From NCBI RefSeq assembly GCF_015832195.1, contig NC_052017.1:74711801-74775800 (forward strand): 64,000 bases of DNA, given 5' to 3'. Shown piece after piece: positions 1-15,316 of this stretch; the first letter of the stretch is position 1; each line of letters begins with the position of its first letter. The position numbers and the translations under genes are program-made. The stretch is from Motacilla alba alba (taxonomy: Eukaryota; Chordata; Aves; Passeriformes; Motacillidae). Below the pieces are notes generated by a model. It was not told the origin of the DNA. It was given only the letters and a program-made list of their open reading frames with translations, and did no database searches.

Positions 1-3000
1 CCACTTATTCTTGCATTTATTTTTCTCTGTGTAAAATACGTGTAGTACTTGTGTACTTTAAAGACTTTTTATTATGTGCAATTTGCATTTTTAAAATTGT
101 TTGGCATCCTTAAATGAAGATTTATTAAAAAACACAGAAATCAACAAATCTTCAAGATAGATATATGTGCAGTTGAACAGATGTCTGTCTTGATACCTTT
201 ATGCTGCTCTAATACTGCCTTCATAGAGACAAAATTGAACAGCTGTTGAGTTTTCAAATTAGTATAGTGAACTTGAGCATTCATATCATGCTGATAGGAA
301 TCCTAAAAACAAAAAAGACCACTTACATGCCACTGCTCTAGTATTTAGTACAATTAGTCTTAAGGAGTCCTATGTAATTGGTTTGTCTAACTGTGTTAGC
401 TGAGGTTTTGACCTTTGAATAACTGATTCAAGTCCTACCTCCTTCCCAGTAAAGCCCATAACTTTTAGAAATCTGTTTCATGTTTTTCACTGCTTGTTTT
501 ACATGGGTGTACTGGTTTTGTCTAAGGTAGAATTCAATCTCATCAGTAGCTGGTAGGGGCTGTATCCTGGATTTGTGTTGAAAACAGGGTTGATAACACA
601 GGCAGGTTTCCACTATAGCTGAGCAGGGTTTGGCCAGAGCTAAGAGCTCTTCTGCCCCTCATCCCACCCCCCCCCCCACCAGCGAGGAGGCTGGGGGTGC
701 ACACGAGGACAGAGAAGGGACAGAGAAGGTTGGGACAGCTAACCCAACTGAGCTAAGGGATATCCCATACCAAATGGTGTCATGCTTAGCATAAGTATCA
801 GGGGAAGAAGGAAGGGAGGGGACACATGATGTGTGATGATGTTTGTCTTCCCAATTCATCATAAAAGGGGATGGAGCCCTGGTTTCCCAAAGATGGCTGA
901 ATACCTGCCTGCTGAACACCACAGGAAGTGATGTTCCTTATTTTCTTTACTTGTGTGTGAAGGTTTTACCTTGCCTATTAAACTGTCTTTATCTCAGTCC
1001 ACAAGACTTTTCCTATTTGCCCCCCATCCCACAAAGGGAAAATGAGTGGGGCTTAGCTGCTTGCTGGTGTTAACCTATGACAATGGCTTATGAGATGCAG
1101 AGGTTTCTAGCTGAGTTACAAAGGAGACTGGGACACAAAGATTCTATCTGAAACACATACACTATTCAAGTTTTCTTTATTCTGTGTCTGTATTTTCTAA
1201 ATCAGAGTGAGAACACTCTAACTGTAAAGGCAGAAATCAAATCTGATTTGAATCACATCTCTTTCTGCACAAGGCTGTATATCCTAAGGGGTGAGTCACC
1301 TTTTTTTTTTTTTTTTGTATCAACCAGACCAATTTTTCTGAGGAAGGAAGCTGCTATTGTCCTGTTCTCTTCTCACTTTGCCTGGGATGTTCTCTATCTC
1401 ACTGATACTTAATGAATCCCAAAGCATCCTCCCCAAAAGCAAAAATATTGGAAATTTTAAATCTTCTTTTGGGAAAGAAGGTTCCTTGTTCAAACAGAAA
1501 GTGAACTTAGAGGCAGCAGTAATTTTCTCCTAACAACACTTAATTTTCTTGAGGGAAATGACTTTCAGCCCAGAAGGTGAATACTGTAGGTAAGCAAAGA
1601 GGCATTAAGAAATTACTTATTATCATCTTAGATTCTTATTTCTAAACAGCCATGTGTTTCATTATTAAACCTTTGTAATGATTTAGCTACTGTGTATGAG
1701 GAGGTGGAAAAAAACAATAGATGTTAGCTGTCAGTGAGATGTAAGAAAGAATATAGTAACATAGAAAAAAATCCTTCATCTTTAGTGATGAAGTGATTCC
1801 ATCCTCTGAAATATTAATCTAAGTATAATGGTGACCTTTAAAATAGTTTTATTTTATTCTAATCTATTTTCTAAGACTATATTTTTGAGTTTAGTGATGT
1901 ATTTGTTGTTTTTAATTTTCATAAAATGTAAAAATGGACACATAAAACACTTTTTTCTTGATTTACTATGCAGGCCACTAACTCAAATAACTAAGGTAGT
2001 TGAGCCAATGTATTTTTAAAGACATTTCACTCTGTTTAAACTACCATCTGCCTTCTTCAAAGATTCTACTTCAAATGAAGTCCTAAGTATGTGACTTTTG
2101 TTGCAGATGGTAACCACAGGTAATTTCCCCTTATTTGATTTTGAGGAATAACTCTTCTCCTAATCTATTCCTGCTTAATAACTGCTTCCAAATTCTTCTC
2201 AAACACAACCTCTGAAAAGGAGAATATTTGCTTTTCAAAGCTTCACTGCCAAAAATGTGATAATTCCCAGTATGTGTAAGAATATATCACTTTTTTGTCA
2301 AATTAGATGCATGTGAAATACTTAGTAGTTAAAAGTTCTGTAAGTAAATCAGTTATCAATAAATGTTATTAAATTATTACATTTTGTAGGAAAATATATC
2401 AGCATTTCTAGATGTACTTTTGATAGTGTGAAAACTAGGAATAGCTTTTTAGGAATACAAAATTATTCCAGTTAACTGCTTCATATTCCATTACAACACA
2501 TGGAAAACACTAGTTTATTCAATTATGCTAGATATAGATTTTCACAAATTGCAACATTCAATGACAGAAATCAATAAATGATGAGAAGCTATAGAAAACT
2601 GTAAATAGTAAAATAGTTTTGTACTGCCATAAATAAATGAGGACTGAAATACATTAAATTCTTATAGTATTATTATTGAGGAAAACATTCAAGTCTGCAG
2701 GTGAGTCAGCTGATCTGGTGACATCAATGTGGATGAGAATTTTTAACCTGTAAGATCTCTTATAATTTTTGTCTTGTTCATTCTTTCCAGCCAGGAGATC
2801 TCACAGTATTATACCAAGAGGTCAGTAGTCTTTTTGTTTTGTGTGTTGGGAAAACTAAGGTACAAAGAATGGTGATTGGATGTTCTGGGTACTCACCATG
2901 CCACAGTGGAATGTCTACCATAGTAGAGTGGAAATACAGTTGCATTTTGTGAGTCTTCTCTCTTGATTGAGTAGAAGGAAATAATTGCTATGCTACAATT

Positions 3001-6000
3001 TAAGAACTCAATTCAGGCTGTTGAGTAAACTTCCTGATTCTACCAAAATTCAGAAATACTTCACTTTAGTTGTGGCTAAGTTTCATGCAGTTGAACTACA
3101 TGCCAGTAATTACAGGATTTGCATCAACTTATCTCCAATTATCCTTGATATTCATTGATCTATTTATACACATGTAAAATCTATTATGAGAAGTTACTAT
3201 TAGGTCATTAAGCCAAAAACTTTACATTCCAGCCTGACATTTAAAAGCCAGAGTTAGAAATTTAATGGCTCAGTATGATAGATTTGTATCCCATGAAAAG
3301 CTCTGGTATCTGTGATGAGAGATCATGCTGGACCTTGTTAGAGGGGTTTTTTTCTAACACTCTCCTGAACCTAGAAGTCTCATAATAATTAGGAAGCAGG
3401 TGGAAAGCCAATTTTCACTCCATGTGCTTTTGGACCAGATAGAAAACCAATTAATCTGATTCTAATAGACTATAATGGGGAAAGTAAAATTCTAAATGGT
3501 GGGGCTAATCCGGAGTTTCTGCAGAACTCAAGAATCATGGAAAATGTCTTGCAATTTCCTATGCTTCTGTCTCTAGTTGAACATAACAACAAATTGTCTT
3601 GAAACAAAGTAAAAATAGTGGAGGACTAAGCACCCATCCAATTTCCAGTGTTCAGTCCTAAATTATACTAAGAAGCTGTAAAGGAGAATGAAGAACATCC
3701 TGTGTCCAAATCACCATCTCCAAGAAGCCATGTGATGAAATCCAGATATAGGCAGTGGACAGCATCTTGCTGCAGTGAATTGAGAGCCACAGAAAGGAGT
3801 TGTGGAGGTGAAAAAGGAAGGAAAGGGTGAATCACTCCTAATTACTGAGATGTCTTCCAGATGTCACCTCTCATAGACACTTCCATTGGAGCAGTGGGAG
3901 GAGAAAATGCAGCAGCTGAGGAGCTATGAAACTGATGGAGCAACAACCATTACCCATGGCAATTAAACTGTGGGAATGACATATTCCATCAAAAGTTATA
4001 GGTAGCTTGGATGGTACATTAGCACAATTAACTTTTTCATAAAACAAGATCAAGAATGTCTCATAGACCATTTTTCCTATATGAATAAACCAGTATGATA
4101 TTTTTAAAGTATTGTATGCCCTCTTTCCCCATCCCCCAGAAAGTAAATTTGCATTCTCACACAAACAGTGTGGAAAAATACAAGTATCTTATTCTAAACA
4201 GACAAGAATATGCAATAATCATGCAAAGGAGACTTTTTCATCCAGAGAATGAAATTCTTAGTAGCAGAGGTGATCAGAAAATCCCATGTTTATGAATCTT
4301 TAAGCAGCTGAAACCGATAGGATTAACACAGTGGTTTAATAGAGAATGAGAAGAGAGAACATAGGCAAAGAACTTTTCAAATCCTGGCAAACAGAATAAT
4401 AAACAGACAGTAATGCTTAGGTTGAGGAAACTGTATTGTGAAGGAATGATTTTCAAAGCTATCTGAATGGAAAATTTGTCCAACAAAATATAATTTCTCT
4501 AGTGCCAGTCTTAAGAGTGCTTAAATGGACTATTTTCCATTAACAGAGCTTATAGTTATTGTAGCAGTAAAATAAACTGTAATTGTTGGCAGACGTAGGA
4601 ATTTCAGAGATCTCTTGTGTAGCCCTGGATTTCCCAATAATGCACTGTTTTTCTTGGAAGTTGCACCACTTTCTGTACTGTAGAAGTTAATAAGTCCCCC
4701 TTTGAATGTTGAATGTTTTTAGCTTTTCTCTGCATAGTTTTGTGACCAAACCTCCCACACAACCAGCGGATCTTGTCACAAACAAAGGAAAAGAGCAAGT
4801 GAAGTGCATATATCAACAGGCATTTTGGGTTGCATCTATGTGTAACATTTGAAGTTTCAATCTTCCATTGCTTTTTCTTACATCAGTAAATGAAAATTTT
4901 GTTGGTTATGTAACTGAGCAAAATTTTAGTTACTTTTCATGTCATTTTGTGTTTTAGTGTAGCACTTTTATTTACATATAAAGGTCACACATTAATTCTC
5001 TAGATAAATCCCATACAAAGCAATCATAAATACCATTAGGTATGACAGGAATGCCCCCCTCCACAAATAAATAAATTCAAGCCTACTGAAAGATAGTACT
5101 GTTAAAGCAAAACCCCTTTGCAACAGGAGTTGCCAAAGTGTCTGGCATGCCCATTGTCAGTATCAACTTTTTAAACTAAATCAGACAACAAAGCATTTAA
5201 AACTCCATTTAGAGTCCTCTGTAAAAGTTTTTTGACTAATCTTCTTCCTAATAAAAGGAAAAGCATGACTGAATTAAGCAGATATTCCTCTAAACATATG
5301 CAAACACAAATGGGCAGCATTAGTGGTGGTTTTTTTTCTTAAGAAAAAGATAACTGAATATTTACTGGCAGTGGAAGTGAGTATGTGACAAAACAAACAA
5401 TCAGAGTTACTGAAAGAGGAGTTACTGTGGGGTATCCATCACTGAAAAAAAAAAAAAATTACCTGCAAGAAATGTATTTTTTTTCTTCTAAGGCTTTTTT
5501 GTAGAAAAGGATTACCACTTATCTATGTGGATATATAGATGGATAAATATAGCTCATTTTCTATGACTAGAAACATGTATGACAATTACAGTTTAAATAA
5601 TTTAATAGTTATTCTTAATTAAAACAGTTGTTCTGATTCCAAAAACATCTTCAAATAAACAATTGGTGATATATTTGCTTCTCAATATTTTCTTCCAATG
5701 CTGTGCATTTCATATCATTATATTTACTAGTGTCAAAATTAATGAAAGCTGATCATTATGGAAGTAAGCTGTTCAAGGACAAACAAAATGAAAAAAAAGC
5801 GTTTAAAATTTAAAAATTTATTTATTTATTTAATTTATATACTAAAGATACAGACTTAGGTACTAATTTCTTTGGTCTTAAAGGGGAGCAACCTTTGGCT
5901 TTAGGTAATGACATACACTGGGAATTAGATTTTGATCTCTGTTCCACACCTTTGTTCCCTAATGTCACAAACTATTTTGTAATCTAGGTAAAATTTGCTT

Positions 6001-9000
6001 TGAAGAATGGGCTTATCATCTTTCTTTAGTTTGTCTTGTTTGTTTAAATTTTAGAAAAATATATTCTACTGGTTGCCTTTTGTTTTACAGTGGCACAGTT
6101 CTTACACTAATACTCTATTCCGGTGGGGGCTTTTAGATGCTATTGGAATGCAGATTCTTTTTTTTCTTGAAATTTATTCCATCATTCTTGAGAAAAGCAT
6201 TTTGAGATAAATTTAGGTCTCTCCCTAGAAGAGTAACTATGGAGGTGCCAGTAAAATAAAAGTGAGTATATCATGGACTTAACTTGCTAATGGAAATGCC
6301 TGAGTTTAATTGGTGCTTAAGTGTTAACCAGTTCTTGATATTCTATCCTCAAACCACAAGACTTAGTGGGGTCACGCTGCACTTTATTTGACAGCAGCAG
6401 AAACCTAATTCACTAAAGCCTCATTCTAAATTATTAACTAGTTTGTCAACCTTATGGCAGATCTAATATCAACAGTGTTCTCTTTTATAACACCAAGCAG
6501 TGCAGGTTGAGTAGATTATAGTCATCAGCTAAACTGTATCCAGAGCTATTCTGTTTTACCAAAATAGCATTAAAGTAGCTGAAGTGCATTCTCAAATATC
6601 TCTCTACCTCTTTACTGTCAACCCCTCATTTTTCTTCCACAGCCACAATATCTCTCATGAAGACACTGTGTGTTCCTTTACAATACCATTGACACACACA
6701 TTGCCACATCTATCCTTTTCTACTAGCTCATCTGTTCTTATTTAACACTCTGACAGCAGTCTTGGGAAAGAAAGGAGAAAACACATTTTGAAGTCACCCT
6801 CCTAGGGACTGGGAAGAGCTAAAGGTCTTTAATGGCTGCAGATATGCACTGATGTGCCAGGAGATGCCCAGTGCTGGCCTGGATATGTTAGGGAGATGGG
6901 CAAATGAAATTATTGTTCTGGAACTTGAAGGCGTTCAAACCACTCCATGAGCCAGGTGACAATATGACATCATGTGGGAGTGAAGCAGCCAAACCTTATT
7001 TCTTTCTATATATACATTGTCACATGCACAGGTTACATGTAAATATACTTGGCAGTGTTTCTAAGTCTTAGACTACTTGGGAGGAAAAACAAAGTGCTCA
7101 GTCGAGTTGAATGCAGTGGAGAATTATTGAAAATAAATTTTTTACTAATACACTCATATTGGGCTGCTAGATATTTGTAATTTAACTTATCTATCTTTAG
7201 AGGAATTACATGAAATTTTTGTTCCAAGTAATATCCAAGTTTCCTTCTGAATTGACTGCTGCATCTCATTGCTCTTAACAGCATTGAAACAAACTGTCAC
7301 CTTCCAAAAAAATCCTGTCTTTTGCTTTTCCCCCTAAGGAATAAAAGCTAGGAGATGTTTGAGCATCTTATACTGCTAGAAGTCACACTCACATTGATAA
7401 GAGTGTGACATAGAATCCATTTTGCAGCTGGATAGTCCTTTATGGAATTTCCATTTTGGAAAACACTCACGAGTCTCTAGTGTTAAACCTTCAAAACACT
7501 AGAGAGAAAAGCTATTAATTAAAAAGAAATTTAAAAAGTTAATTAAATTTTTTTAAAATGTTTTGAAAGTCTTGAAATATTTCAGTGTACAGTTTTTAAG
7601 AGTGTATGTACTTTATTCTTTAGGGGGAAGAGTCAAGGGGACTGCACAAAACACTGCTTTTTCTATAGATTCTGTGTCATATTTAAATGATTTATCTGTA
7701 AATGGATACACTTTTCAGTGAAAACAGGTGTAAGATGAAATCTCCCCAGACCTCACAAGAGGGGCTGAGTTAGCAGTGCTTTATCTTATTACCTGAACAG
7801 TACATCTACATATTTACTATATGGGATATATTCATTGGTGCTCACTGTAGCACCACCACTCTTTCACTTGTGGGTTTGGTTTACCTCAGCACCTGCTTTG
7901 GTATGAAACTGGATTCTCTGGCATTGGATTTCTACAGGTGCATGTGTGTGTGTGTGCAGTGGTTGCTCAAGAGAGGCTCTGTGGCCAGGGTGACCAAGGT
8001 GTGATGGGGTATTATTCTCACATGAATCTTCCCAGGAAGCGATTTGTGATTGGTTTTGTGTTCTTCATGGAAGATTGCTCTTACAGGTTTTCCTTTTTGC
8101 TATTCAGTACTGAAAAATTATGAAGAGTCTTTTTTAAGACTAAACAGGCTTCCATCTCCAGAAAGGATTTTTTCTTTTCAAATTCATCTGAGTATTTTAA
8201 TTTCATTTTTTTTGCCCCATGGAGTGACAAGTGACTTGTCATAACTCAGGAAGCTGTAGTGTATTGGCACATGAGTGCATGGATAAAAAATTATATGATA
8301 TCCTTTTGATAGAAAATATTGAAAGCTCTCATTAAAGATATAGTTAGTGGTTGTTGATAGTGATATCAATGATGACATATTGGTATTTGGCATTATATAT
8401 CCACTTCTGTCTAGCTTCCTATTTAATGATCAGGAAAGGATATTTTCTATATATGCATTCTTTTGTATTGCAGCTGAATATTTCCTGCTTTTTTTTTCAC
8501 CTGAAGCTCCTTACATTTCTTGTTTTTAATTAGGGAAAAAATGTCTTCTGCATATAGAAGTGGAAAATTTGGTGATCTGTAATGTGTAAGGTTATTGACT
8601 TAATGTACATGTTGCCCTTAGTATTCTTGGGATAGGTATCTTTAACTTGACTATGTTCAGGGGATAGGAAGCATGGCTCTTGTGCCAGTAGATCCATGAT
8701 GATCAGTACTAATGGGCCATTCATTTGTCAACTTCTGCCCAGAGTGAGTGCTGTACCAAACAAAACCAGACTTGGTGAGGTAGAGGCCAACTCCCAGGCC
8801 AGCTTTATCAAAGCTGCTTACATGATAAGCATGGTATTTCCATTCTTCAATAAAAGGAACAACACAGTCTTTTGCATTGCTGGTAGTAGGGTAAGGCAGG
8901 TATAATTTCCCATAGGTGGCCAAAACATGTAAAAGGAATTAAAAATGAAAATAACCTTAAAATGTGAGAGGATTCTTGTATAATCAAACCTCATTTTGAA

Positions 9001-12000
9001 CATATGACTTGAAGTATTAAATTAGTTCTTTGGGCCAAAGAAAGGTGTTTCTAGTTTGCTAGCACTAACAGTCAAATGACATGGTTTTCTTCCCAGAACT
9101 CTCTTTGGAAGGACTGTCTCTTTGTCAAGTTTTATAAGAAACAAGGAGACTATGTCGTTGTTGTGGTGATCCTGTCTAATGAATGCTTTATGTTTCCCTG
9201 CCCAATTGGCCCTGCACAGCTGACACCAGGAGCTGGCTGTGTCTAAAGCAGAGTGGTTGAATGCACGCTGAATACTGCTAATGGGACAGCTATGAATGAC
9301 AAATATGTTTTTCAGACACCTTTGTGTGTATTCTCTCATCAATGTTTTTGGCATGTGTAACATATACACTTCTCTAGTTTGTGCACACATCCTGCATTAA
9401 AATTGAGCTGAGCCCTGAGTTCCACCAGTAATTTGTTACCACTCATGATAGTTGTGACAACAGAGCAGTTTTCTGTTCCTTCTGCTGAGATCTCTGTCTG
9501 CCTTAGCTGCTTTCATTAATCACATTCCTGATGTGAGAAGCATCCCTACTGTTTCAAGCTGAGAAACCTAACTTTTCAGGATGATGGTAGACAAGCTGTT
9601 GTAGAGTGGGTATAACCTGCAGGAAGTGGTACCCCCAGGCATACCACAGTAGAAGAAACAAATTATAGATATGTGATGACCCATTCACTGTAAGTAGTGA
9701 AACCATCTGGGTCATCTCCTACAGGCATGTTTCTATTGTTTAGAAGCTGCTGATCAGGGAGACAACACCCACTGGTGGGATGGGGCAGTAGTCTGCACCT
9801 GACATGACAGTTACTATTTAGGAAATATCAAGTGCACATGTGTGGATGTCTCCCTAAAGGTGCCGTGTTCTTGCTACAGAGCACAAGCTCACTTTCTTAG
9901 AGTTAATGCATTAATTAAGAGGCTGCCATCAGCAGCCTTATAATATTTGTGGTCTTTCTAAAATAACAAAATAGAAAATAGAGCTGTCTGAATCCCACAT
10001 TTAATCTCACAGATGGGATCCACTTCCAGCTCCCACACTAGCTGTAGCACAAACTAGGAGACTGACAAAGCAATCTCTGTTCCTGGTGATCTGCCCTGAA
10101 ATGACAGAGTATATATTAAAATGTTAATTAAAAAAGGTGCATTTTTCTCATAACATTTCTCATAATCTTGTGAATAAAGTGTAGTGTTTTGTGTTCTTGT
10201 AAGGAGATGTACTGCTGCACCAGGATAAGGATCCATCTACAGGGCACAGAACACTGGTGTTATTATTGCACACCAGAGGAGCACAGCCTTGTAACCCTTA
10301 GCACCTGATAAACCAGGTGCATTTGGTTAAGCTCAGAAACTCACAAAAACTCATTGAGATGTGAGTCAACACGTGTTAAAGATACATGAAATAAGAAAAG
10401 TTTAAATAAATAAAAGGAAAACAGCAAAGATTCACAAGACATAATTATCTGAGGCTATCATAATAGTGCTTAGCCTAACTCCTTAATCCTAGCCTTTTAT
10501 GTAAATTAGCTAATAAAAGATTTCTTTCTACTACTTAGATGGTTTTTACTGTTCTCTCAAAATTTAGGAGTTTAATCTTCATTTTCAGAAACAGGAGATC
10601 AATGTCAGAGATCAAGACAATTTTTTTATCGTCAAAAAATTCAGTTAAATTATGGGAAAATAATTTAAAATTTTAATATATTTTTAATGATAATTGTGAT
10701 TTTATTTATTGTTTCAGACAAGCATGTCTTTTCCTCATCCAGCCTCACTTTCCTCTATGGCTTGAATTTTAGTTTCAAATCTTCAGTAAACTTTATTGAC
10801 CTCTTAACCCTCCAATTAATTTTTTATTTTAAATGTCCTCTTTCCCTTCACATTCCTCAAAATCTGCATCTTTAATGTTAAACTTTCAGTTGTGGCTTTT
10901 AAATAAGCAGGTGCACTTGGTTTAAAAATTGAACAAATCATAGTCAGAAAACAGGGAATTAAAAAATTTTTAGATTCATGAAGCTGGAATCAGTCAGCTG
11001 ATCAGTCCTATGACATTATTTCCTCAAAAGCTACATTCTGTCTTTATTTAAATTTTGTTTCAATATGTTTTTCAGAGGTGAAAACTTTTCCCACAGACTT
11101 GTTTTTTCTGTTTTCTCAGGAAAGTTTTTGTTTTTCTCCTGTTTGGACCCAAGGGACGTTGACCAGTCAGGATTGCTGCTGGGCTTGCATCCTGCTGCCA
11201 GCCCTTCTGTGACTGTGGGACAGTATGTGCCTGTGCTCTGGTGCATGGCCACAGCTCCAAGCTGGCCACCTTGTGCCACAAGGAGAGGTCCTTGAGAAAG
11301 CTCTCATCCAGGCTTTTTGCAGGGCAGTGGAAGATATGCAACAGCTGGAAATCACCCATGGAAATTAATAATTTCCTAATTATCCCATATCTCAGAACAG
11401 ACTTGCTGTCTCCTTGTGTTCTCAGCTATTATTGACACTCGAATCAGTCTTACATGTCGTTGCTCAGATATTGTGAAAGTTTTAAGATTTTTAGGACAAA
11501 CACGTGTGATTCCACAAAGAAAGAGGTAAATAAAACTCTAATTCTACAAATTCAGTGTTGTTTTTTCAGTCTGAATTTCTTCTAATCCACCTGAAGTGAG
11601 AGAAAAAATTAGACTATGTAATATTTAGCCTTCAGAGGTTCCCTCATTGTCATGGGATTAGCAGGTCAGTCCCTGTATGTGGCCTGCTTATTCTGCCACT
11701 TTATTAGATAATTCAATGCTGCAATATTATAGCAGGAGCAATTTGCACACTACATTCGAATTTTAAAATAAGTAGTTTTTGAAAATTATCAGTGTTCCAA
11801 GAAGGAGGATGTTTATAACTGTTTCAAAGATAAGAGAAATAGATGACCTTATTAAAGTATTTGGCTCTAAACTTTAAAATGTTGTTGCAGAAATGACCTA
11901 TACCGTGTTTTACTGCAAAAATGAATATTTGGGGAAAATAAAAGTTGATTAAAAGCAGGAACTTAGAAAATGAAGCCTGTTTGAAGGTCTGCTGCATTGG

Positions 12001-12600
12001 CTGGGAGCATGAACTGTTTTGCTTACACATGCATATTTATCATTTTTTTCTCCAGAAACCCAACACAAAGCAGAAAATTTCTTTTTATCTGATATCAGTG
12101 AAAGTGATAACCCTTACTGATATCACTCTGCTTTCTAAATGTAGTGTTTTTTCTCTATCCTTGTCTGAGAGAACTGCTTATAAGCAATATATGAATACAG
12201 AGTAACATTGATATTTTTCTTGTCTTTGTAAGCATGCTTCTGTGTATATACAAACACAGACACATTATAAATATATATATATTCTATACAAATGCAGAAA
12301 ATGCAAGGTAAGATCTATTTCTACAGGGTTTTTTTTTGACATTTGCAAATCCTATAGCTATATTACCTAGCCTAATGTTCTCAGCAAATTCCGTGAAGAG
12401 ATTCACACAATTTATGTAGTGTTTTGCATGCAGGAACTCTATAAAATTATGTAGGCATCTGTTCCTGCAGATGCTTTTGGAGACATGTTGAGCTCTTAGA
12501 TTGAATGCAGTTACAGTATGCACACTCTAAAAATTATGAATGTGTTGAATCCTCTCCAGATAAGAGCTAAAAATTGATGTTTCATTTGTTTCCGAAGACC
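1..12600. other. AT-rich non-coding stretch, no gene seen
   Basis: Open frames here are short, occur on both strands and resemble no family I know. The longest, 122 codons at 9022-9390 on the minus strand, has no recognisable domain or splice context. Simple tracts are present: a poly-T run near 1302-1316, a poly-A run near 5446-5458 and a TTTA-rich run near 5818-5840. A slightly GC-richer patch lies at about 11130-11360 with overlapping short frames on both strands and no recognised product. I see no tRNA, rRNA or other RNA gene. Confidence 0.6.
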
Positions 12601-12603
12601 CAC

Positions 12604-12654
<51 letters not shown>
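12604..12654. repeat. (TA)n(TG)n microsatellite
   Basis: A short TA run passes into about 20 TG dinucleotides. The run ends in a small direct duplication in which TGTGTGAATTCA occurs twice. It is an ordinary dinucleotide microsatellite, likely to vary in length between individuals. Confidence 0.95.
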
Positions 12655-12657
<3 letters not shown>

Positions 12658-12660
12658 TCA

Positions 12661-15177
12661 TGTGTGTGAATTCACTAAATCCATAGAACACAGATTTAGT
12701 GACTTTTTGATGACTTCAGGTTTTGAGACCACAAGCTAACATCTTTTTCATTGCTCTCTTACTGAATACTGGACTGCTGACTTTTCCTTCCTGTATGAAT
12801 AAAATTAGAACATAAAAAGAATTAAAATACCTACCCCTTTTTCTAGCTCCAGGTAGTTAGGAGCCTATCAAATACCAGGTATTTTTGAAGCAGCAAAGAT
12901 ACTGAGTTTCTGCTGCTTTTTCAGTCCTCACAACAAGATTTGTTTTCAGACAGATGGGAAAGACAAATTTTTCTTTCAAACTCATTAATACTGTTGAAAA
13001 TACAACCAGAATTTTAAACTACTGATAAGCTACTGTGGTTTTCAAACATTTTAGAATGTATAGTTGATAATGCATCCCACTTCTAAATTCACAAGCCAAT
13101 TCTATTTCAGATTAAAAACATGAAAATAAAGTTAGGAGTTACGACTATAGGCATTGATTCGATATGTAGAAATATTGTGCAGCTTGTTAAAAAATAATAA
13201 ATCCAAAGAATGGGAAAAATACAGGAATAAATAATACTGAAAGACATGGAATTGAAATTAGATAGTGTGTTGACAGGGGATTTTAATATCACCTATATCA
13301 GGAAAAGGCGACTGTGATTTTTAGCTGCTCTCACCAATGCCATGAATTGAAGAAGCAGTGAATGTTTTTTAAGCCTCAAAACTTCTGCTGCAAGTGTATT
13401 GTTGCCATAATTTTTAAAAAATTCTCACGAGAATGCTATTCATAAGATTAAGGTTCAGAAAAGAGCAATGAAAGTTATTGGGAAGAAGAAAGAAAAATAT
13501 CTGAAAGGAGAAAAACAAGAAACATGCAACACGGAGAAGTGTTTGACTTAATTTTACCAAGCTCATGTATATATGAATTATCTGATTAATAATATAACAA
13601 TATAATTAGCAAATGTAATTTAAATATTCAGATGTTTTAGCAGATGAGAAATTGTTTCATGTAATCTATCTTTTAGCATAGGAGTGTGTGTGTGCGGCAT
13701 TTATAGTTCCATTTTTTCCTACAGGAATTGCGACTCCGTGGAAAGAACAATGTTCTAAGAGTTATTTGAAGCTTAATTTAATTTTATGTCATCATTCATT
13801 TTCTATTGCCATGTCATATTTTACTTCATATCTTCTCTATGGTGAACTGCCTATGAAATAACAGGTGGACTTTTCTTTGCAAGCCTTTTTTCATCTTGAA
13901 AATTCCTTTCCAGGAGGAAAGGAGACAGATGAAAAATTATCTCCATTTGACAGGAGGAGAAATGGCACAAGACAAGGTAAAAATTGTTCAAAACATCCAG
14001 TTATTTTGAATCTTAATCTAAAATAACAAAAGCTTAATTTTTTCAAGTAATTCACCATTTGAATAATATTCAGTAATTTTTGAGCCACTATTGTGATATT
14101 CATGGGTACATACTGAGCTTTGTCAATAAATTCTGTATTTTGGTCATTTAATGAGATGTAGTGTGAAAATGATGGTCATTTGTGAAAGGCAGTACTGGGA
14201 GAAAAGGTTGTCAACCATTTGCGCAGAAATTTTGAAAGAGAAGAAAGCACCTACTTCCATGAGGTGAAGTGCAGCTGCTCACGGCTGTAATGCATTGTCT
14301 CTGTTTTGTGAGAGGCTTTTTTTTCTGCATCTTTCCCACTGGAAATAAATACCTCAGTGTTCAGTCATTGGCTTGTTCCTTGAAGGTGCCCAGTTCTATG
14401 TACAGAACAAGGAAAATCTGCAGAGAATTGATTATTGAATCCTAAGAAGAATTCCCATTAAAATTGGACAGGCAATTTTAATTCCAGTCTTTTAAAATTT
14501 TGTGATCCTTGGGTTTGTGACGTTTTCCATACATGGTCTAAAAATAGGATAATTATGATTTCAAAACTTAGACCACTGTTCGAACTGTGAAATATTTCTG
14601 AGATTGACAGATAACTTTCCTGACAGGTGAGCAATACTGATGCTCACAGATCACAATTTTTAGTTTGGGGTCAGATCTTTTTGTGTTTAGGAGTACTATT
14701 AATTGTAGTCTGTTCCCACCACCTCTTACACTTATTTTTGCAAGAAGGCAGGAGAACACAGAGAGCCTGGGAGGGCAGGACCATGTGCTCCTCTGGCAGC
14801 CTCAGCTGCACCAGCAAGCAGGCAGGTACTGTTCTGCAGAGGAATGAGAAAGGGCATGTCCCTGACTGACAACTGTGTGTTAAAATTCAAACTAGTACAG
14901 CACCAGCAAATCAACTGTGAACAAGCAAAGCAACAATAAAAAGGGTAAATAGCATTTCCTTACTGTAATTGTGAAAATAGTTTCCTTTTTTTGCAACTTT
15001 AAAAATTAATAGTGATGTATTATATGATGAGGTAAATAGTTACCATGGAAGGTTTCAGCCTTCATGTATGAAGTTTAACAAAACTATAAGAATCTAAAAA
15101 TGGATCCAAGTATTGGAAAATGACATGCAAGTTTAAGTACAAGCAATCTAATATTTATAAGTTGAGCAGTGATCCAG
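12661..15177. other. AT-rich non-coding stretch, no gene seen
   Basis: No gene is supported. A local GC-richer patch at about 14745-14830 has an exon-like look: an AG-ending segment before it, about 80 open bases, then CAG followed by GTACTG. There is no recognisable peptide and no partner exon, so I do not call a gene. Confidence 0.5.

Positions 15178-15232
<55 letters not shown>
15178..15232. repeat. (GATA)n microsatellite
   Basis: About 13 uninterrupted tandem copies of the tetranucleotide TAGA/GATA are read directly from the sequence. No gene is attached to it. Confidence 0.95.
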
Positions 15233-15233
<1 letters not shown>

Positions 15234-15316
15234 TCTGCAGCTGAAATTGAAGTTTAAAAGTTACAGAGGATGATATATCTATTCCTTTCCACGAAAAGGA
15301 AGAATAATCATAATAT

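Noticed and set aside
9022..9390. 122-codon minus-strand frame
   Set aside because: No known motif, no splice context, and isolated in AT-rich non-coding DNA.
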